From: Betaproteobacteria bacterium
GTDB lineage: Bacteria > Pseudomonadota > Gammaproteobacteria > Burkholderiales > CAIKXV01
DNA: 33,237 nt
Assembly (NCBI GenBank): GCA_021298815.1
Contig: JAJTHE010000066.1
Span: 1-33,237, forward strand
Direction of reading: 5' to 3'
The notes under the pieces were generated by a model. The model saw nothing but the letters and a program-made list of their open reading frames with translations. It was not told the origin of the DNA and searched no databases. Below, one piece after another: positions 29,660 through 33,237 of the stretch (position 1 is the first letter of the stretch; each line of letters opens with the position of its first letter). A program made the translations under genes and the position numbers.

Positions 29660-29715
29660 GTGCGGGCGATGCTAGCAGAACGCCGGCAGCGGGGACGGCG
29701 CTGCTCGATCAGCGG

Positions 29716-29750
29716 CAAAAGAACAAACGCCCAGACCGAAGTCCGGGCGT
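29716..29750 (-). terminator. Rho-independent terminator of tRNA-Arg
   Basis: Read on the minus strand just after the tRNA: stem GCCCGGAC, loop TTCG, stem GTCTGGGC, then a T-rich tail TTTGTTCTTTT. The 8-bp stem with one G-T pair and a UUCG loop is a textbook terminator. It separates the tRNA from the SDR operon. Confidence 0.85.
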
Positions 29751-29758
29751 GAAAGCAG

Positions 29759-29835
29759 TGGCGCGCCTGGCAGGATTTGAACCCACGACCCCTTGGTTCG
29801 TAGCCAAGTACTCTATCCAACTGAGCTACAGGCGC
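29759..29835 (-). tRNA. tRNA-Arg (anticodon ACG), CCA encoded
   Basis: On the minus strand the acceptor stem GCGCCTG pairs with CAGGCGC. The D arm is GCTCAGTTGGATAGAGT, the anticodon stem CTTGG/CCAAG holds the loop CTACGAA (anticodon ACG), and the T arm contains GGTTCAAATCC. Discriminator G and an encoded CCA end the 77-base gene at 29759. ACG is normally edited to ICG by TadA and reads CGU, CGC and CGA. All arms are intact. Confidence 0.97.
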
Positions 29836-29844
29836 ATGACCCGG

Positions 29845-29850
29845 ATTATA
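29845..29850 (-). promoter_or_regulatory. tRNA-Arg promoter, -10 box
   Basis: A consensus TATAAT on the minus strand lies 9 bases before the tRNA 5' end, so the transcript would start only a few bases before the mature tRNA. A weak -35 (TTCAGG, 16-base spacer) lies upstream. A GC-rich stretch between the -10 and the tRNA could act as a stringent-control discriminator. Confidence 0.65.
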
Positions 29851-30011
29851 TGCGAAAATCTGATCGCCTGAACATCGGGAGGCTTTTTCAGCGAGGCATG
29901 AACCTGGAGGGGAGCATTCCGCCGGGCGGTCCACTGCATGCCAAAGCTGCTGCTGCCGATGTGCAATAATCGATATGAGCCATTTATTCAGGAGGATAGA
30001 CTGCAAGGTTC

Positions 30012-31547
30012 GTGCACTCTAGAAGTATCTTCATGGAGCACCCGGTACATTGTCTTTTTGCAGCGCGACGTTTCAGTATCGCGCCGCGCTCGCCACATCT
30101 GATTCGCGCAGTCCTTCTGGTCGCAGCCCTCGCGCTCTGCTCGATGCATGCGGTGGCCGGTGAACAGGCCGACCGGGCGATCGCTGCCGTGCGCCAGCTC
30201 GTCGCCTCCGGCGAGGTCAAGCCTGGCACCGTCCTGCGCCTGCGTGTCAAGCAGGGCAACCTCGTATCGTTGCTGGGCCGCGACGCTGAGCTGCAACGTG
30301 AGTGGGAGCGTCTGACCGGCATCCCGATCGACGCCAGCGTCATGCCTCAGGTCGATTCGATGACCTTCATCCGGGACCGGCGTGACGCCGACCTGACCAT
30401 CGCGCGCACGCACGAGTTTGCCGATCTCGACGCCGCCGGGCTGATCGTCGACCTGCGCCCGCTGCTGCAGCGCTTCGGCTTCCAGTTACGGGCCGATGAG
30501 CCGGAAGGCTACCTGCTGCTCGATTCGCAGTCGCGCCGCGGCGACAAGTTGCTGGCGATCCCGGCCGACCTCGACTTGGCACTGCTCTTCCTGCGCCGCG
30601 ATCTGCTCGAGAACGAAGACAACCGGACCCGGTTCCGTGCCCGTTACGGCCGCGAGCTGGCACCGCCTTTGACCTGGGCGCATTATCAGCAACTCACCGA
30701 GTTTTTCCACCGGCCGCAGGACGGCTTCTACGGCGCTGGGGAGCCGCGCGAGAGACACACCGCGTGGATGTACTGGCTGCCCCGTTACCTCTCTGCCAGC
30801 GCAGGCGGGATAGCCTTCTTCGACGCGCGCATGCGCCCGCAACTGCTCACGGCGGCAGGCATCTCCGCCACAGAGAGCTTTGTCGCGACGGTACCCTTCT
30901 CGCCGCCGCAGGTGCTGGAGGACGGCAAGGACTTCAACTACACGCTGCCGCTGTTCGTTCGGGGCAACACGTTTTCTACGATCCTCACCGTGGCGACCGC
31001 AAAGATTGCCAACCGCGAGGGTTCCGCGATCCGCGGCCGCTTCATTGCCGCGCCGATGCCCGGGTACGTCCATCACGGGAAGCTGCTGCGCCGCACAACC
31101 TTCATCTACGGAAACAACCTCGTCATTCCCAGAAGCGGCAGCCACCCGGAACTCGCCTTTCTCTACGCGATGTGGCTTACCGATCCCGACAACTCGCTGC
31201 GTTCGGTCACGGCCAACGGTATCGCGGACCCCTACCGGCACCACCACCTGCGCGACGAGCAGGTGCGGGCGCTCTACACACCGCAGGCGCTGGACCTGAT
31301 GCGCCAGGAGTTGCGCATTGTGCGCCCGGGAGGCACCGCGCTGCCCGGCGATGCCGAGTACATGGCGGCGCTGAGCAACCAGCTCTGGCAGGCGGCGGCC
31401 GGGCGCATCACTTCCCGCGAGGCGATGGCGCGGACCTCGCGCGAGTGGGATGCCATTACCGACCGGCTCGGACGCGCGGCGCAGATTGCACACTGGCGCG
31501 CGCTGCGGCAGGCGGCGCCCGGCACCGCAGCGACCAGCAGACCGTGA
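30012..31547 (+). CDS. Periplasmic substrate-binding protein (ABC-type, family 1-like)
   Basis: Predicted exported ligand-binding protein of 511 residues (GTG 30012) or 504 (ATG 30033). The signal peptide contains LIRAVLLVAALALCSMHAVAGE. An AGGAGG-like site at 29990-29995 is somewhat far from either start. The mature part has the two-lobe binding-protein pattern: LRLRVKQGNLVSLLGRDAELQREWERLTGIPID, then DADLTIARTHEFADLDAAGLIVDLRPLL, IPADLDLALLFLRRDLLE and HPELAFLYAMWLTDPDNS. It is longer than usual for the family (about 350-430 residues). No permease or ATPase gene is next to it; a membrane GGDEF-EAL gene follows after 19 bases. It is thus more likely a sensor subunit than a transport subunit, as with NspS of Vibrio cholerae. 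Ligand unknown. Confidence 0.8.
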   Translation: MHSRSIFMEHPVHCLFAARRFSIAPRSPHLIRAVLLVAALALCSMHAVAGEQADRAIAAVRQLVASGEVKPGTVLRLRVKQGNLVSLLGRDAELQREWERLTGIPIDASVMPQVDSMTFIRDRRDADLTIARTHEFADLDAAGLIVDLRPLLQRFGFQLRADEPEGYLLLDSQSRRGDKLLAIPADLDLALLFLRRDLLENEDNRTRFRARYGRELAPPLTWAHYQQLTEFFHRPQDGFYGAGEPRERHTAWMYWLPRYLSASAGGIAFFDARMRPQLLTAAGISATESFVATVPFSPPQVLEDGKDFNYTLPLFVRGNTFSTILTVATAKIANREGSAIRGRFIAAPMPGYVHHGKLLRRTTFIYGNNLVIPRSGSHPELAFLYAMWLTDPDNSLRSVTANGIADPYRHHHLRDEQVRALYTPQALDLMRQELRIVRPGGTALPGDAEYMAALSNQLWQAAAGRITSREAMARTSREWDAITDRLGRAAQIAHWRALRQAAPGTAATSRP

Positions 31548-31566
31548 TCCTCCCGTCGCCACAGCA

Positions 31567-33237
31567 GTGATTGTCCAGCACCGCCACTCCCTGCGCATCA
31601 AGCTGACGCTGGCATTCGTCGGCGTCGGTTTCCTCGTGCTCGCGCTCGTGTTCCTCGGCGACCGGACGCTCCGGGAAGCGGCCGTGCAACTCGAGAAGGC
31701 TCGTCAGCAACAGCTCCTGCCCCTCGTGCAGCTCAACGGACTGCAGGCCCAGGTGGCCCGGATCCGCGTGCTCGAGATCGAGCTGGCGCGTATCGAGGAC
31801 ATGTTCGCGATGTCCGATCAGGTAAGCTTCCTGCGTTCGGAAGTGTCGGCCTTCGACCTCAGCCTGCGGCGCTGGACGCAGTCGGCGGCAGCGGTGCCAG
31901 AGAACGATCGTGCGCGCCTGATCGACCACTGGGCGCGTTACCAGGCCGATCTCGAAAGGGTCTCCGACCTGGCGATAGCGATGGACAGCCGCGCCATCGC
32001 CGCTATCTCCACTTTCGACTCGGGGCCCCGGCATCAGGTCATCACACGCATGTTGCTGGCGGCCAGTGGCCACACCGAACGCGAAGCGGAGCAGCAGTTG
32101 GCGGCCGCTGCGAAGGCCCGCGAACGGCAGCGGGCGTGGTTCGTCCTGGTTTCGCTGGGTGGTCTGCTGCTGGTGGGTGTGGGCCTGGGCGCGCTGACGC
32201 ACCAACTCCTGCGCCGCGTTGCCGGGCTGCGCGCCGCTGCGATACGAGTCGCCGAGGGGACGGCCCAGACGCCTGTGCCGGTGACAGGACGGGACGAGCT
32301 GGCCGATCTGGGCGATGCCTTCAATACGCTGCAGGACCGTGTCGCCGAGCGCGAGGCCTTGCTGCGTGCCGCGCGTAACGAGCTCGAGTGCCGTGTCGAG
32401 CAGCGCACGAACGAACTCGCCAGCGCCAACGCCGCGCTGCTGCACGAAGTCGACATACGGCGGGGCGCCGAGGTGCAATTGCAGCGCCAGGCGCAGTACG
32501 ACAGCCTGACCGAACTGCCCAACCGCATGCTCGCCCTGGAGCGTCTTTCGCAGGCGCTGCTTCACGCCGAGCGCGGTGGTACGCTGGCTATGGTGGTCTT
32601 CCTGGACCTAGACGACTTCAAGAAGGTCAACGACACTCTCGGCCACGCCGGTGGTGACGAACTCCTCGTGCAGGCGGCACGGCGCCTGCGCGAGTCCGTG
32701 CGCGCGAGTGACACCGTGGCGCGGCTCGGCGGCGACGAATTCATCGTCGTCCTCGGCGACATTGCGAACCTCGACAGCACCCACGCCGTTCTGGACAAGC
32801 TGCAACACGCTTTTCAGCTGGCCTTCAGGGTCGCGGACTCCTCGGTCCATATCACCCCCAGCCTGGGCATGGCCGTTTATCCCCACGATGGTCGCGACCC
32901 CTCGACGCTGCTGCGCAACGCCGATCTCGCCATGTACGAAGCCAAGGCTTCCGGACGCAACACCTTCCGGTTCTTCCACGCCGCGATGCACGAACGCGCG
33001 GCGCGCAATCTAGGGATCGAAGCCCGTCTGCGCGGGGCGGTCGAGCGCGGCGAGATGTGGCTGTCGTTCCAGCCGCTCGTTGCTGCGGCCGACGGACGCC
33101 TGGTCGGAGCCGAGACCCTGCTGCGCTGGACCGGCGGCGACGGTATCGCGGTATCTCCCGAGGAGTTCATCCCGATCGCCGAACGCACCGGTCTCATCGT
33201 CCCGCTCGGTCGGTGGGTGCTGGAGCAGGCCTGCGCG
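31567..33237 (+). CDS. Membrane sensor GGDEF-EAL (c-di-GMP) protein, 3' end outside window
   Basis: The frame is open from a GTG at 31567 to the window end (557 residues). A transmembrane segment around residues 17-31 (FVGVGFLVLALVFLG) and another around 191-215 (WFVLVSLGGLLLVGVGLG) bracket a periplasmic helical domain of about 155 residues. A HAMP-like linker (GRDELADLGDAFNTLQDRV) and a coiled coil follow. The GGDEF domain has FLDLDDFKKVNDTLGHAGGDELL, an intact GGDEF motif (388-392) and an inhibitory-site RASD five residues before RLGGDEF. The EAL domain begins WLSFQPLVAAADGRLVGAETLLRW, with ETL in place of EAL (516-518, Glu kept); the rest is cut off. It likely makes or breaks c-di-GMP in response to the binding protein encoded just upstream. 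Confidence 0.93.
   Translation, partial: MIVQHRHSLRIKLTLAFVGVGFLVLALVFLGDRTLREAAVQLEKARQQQLLPLVQLNGLQAQVARIRVLEIELARIEDMFAMSDQVSFLRSEVSAFDLSLRRWTQSAAAVPENDRARLIDHWARYQADLERVSDLAIAMDSRAIAAISTFDSGPRHQVITRMLLAASGHTEREAEQQLAAAAKARERQRAWFVLVSLGGLLLVGVGLGALTHQLLRRVAGLRAAAIRVAEGTAQTPVPVTGRDELADLGDAFNTLQDRVAEREALLRAARNELECRVEQRTNELASANAALLHEVDIRRGAEVQLQRQAQYDSLTELPNRMLALERLSQALLHAERGGTLAMVVFLDLDDFKKVNDTLGHAGGDELLVQAARRLRESVRASDTVARLGGDEFIVVLGDIANLDSTHAVLDKLQHAFQLAFRVADSSVHITPSLGMAVYPHDGRDPSTLLRNADLAMYEAKASGRNTFRFFHAAMHERAARNLGIEARLRGAVERGEMWLSFQPLVAAADGRLVGAETLLRWTGGDGIAVSPEEFIPIAERTGLIVPLGRWVLEQACA

Noticed and set aside
29759..29835. tRNA-Arg as the attachment site of an integrated element inside the window
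   Set aside because: No copy of the tRNA 3' end and no integrase is visible here; only a possible boundary is noted.
29865..29890. Terminator in front of the binding-protein gene (GCCT...AGGC then TTTTT)
   Set aside because: The stem is only 4-5 bp with a 10-base loop, too weak to call.

Overview
This is a high-GC (roughly two-thirds G+C by eye) chromosomal window from a proteobacterium, most likely a betaproteobacterium of the Burkholderiales or a related group. The basis is the order rpsA-ihfB-lapA-lapB followed by heptose genes, a class I polyhydroxybutyrate (PHB) gene set with phaR and a phasin, and Gram-negative envelope genes (bamD, hldD, lapB). The window holds about 27 protein genes and one tRNA. 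No IS element, prophage, rRNA or CRISPR array was seen.

Layout. (1) Positions 1-7143, plus strand: the 3' part of rpsA, then ihfB, lapA, lapB, pyrF, a UDP-glucose dehydrogenase, hldA and hldD. This run joins translation and nucleoid genes to control and synthesis of lipopolysaccharide. (2) 7157-14873: ggt and rhlE on the minus strand, a DinG/YoaA helicase on plus, then rimO and phaR on minus. (3) 14874-20456: PHB and RNA-modification region. phaR and the phasin gene diverge; a composite inverted repeat lies after the phasin gene; phaB, phaC, pgeF and rluD are all minus and are transcribed rluD-pgeF-phaC-phaB. (4) 20483-21415: bamD on plus, divergent from rluD. (5) 21430-24405: a copper operon copA-copZ-csoR on minus, with a clear promoter/operator. 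(6) 24414-29627: a minus-strand catabolic run: SDR protein, MmgE/PrpD protein, TtuC-like dehydrogenase, acetoacetyl-CoA synthetase. (7) 29716-29850: tRNA-Arg(ACG) with its own promoter and terminator. (8) 30012-33237: a periplasmic binding protein followed by a membrane GGDEF-EAL protein that runs off the window end.

How they work together. PhaC, PhaB, the phasin and PhaR make and coat PHB granules; acetoacetyl-CoA synthetase can feed acetoacetate back to acetoacetyl-CoA, the substrate of PhaB. No phaA thiolase is in the window. CopA exports Cu(I), CopZ carries it and CsoR senses it. The last two genes look like a sensory pair in which a periplasmic ligand-binding protein talks to a c-di-GMP enzyme, as in the NspS-MbaA pair of Vibrio cholerae. 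That pair, the copper promoter, the PhaR-like operator before phaB and the repeat after the phasin gene are the most interesting points.
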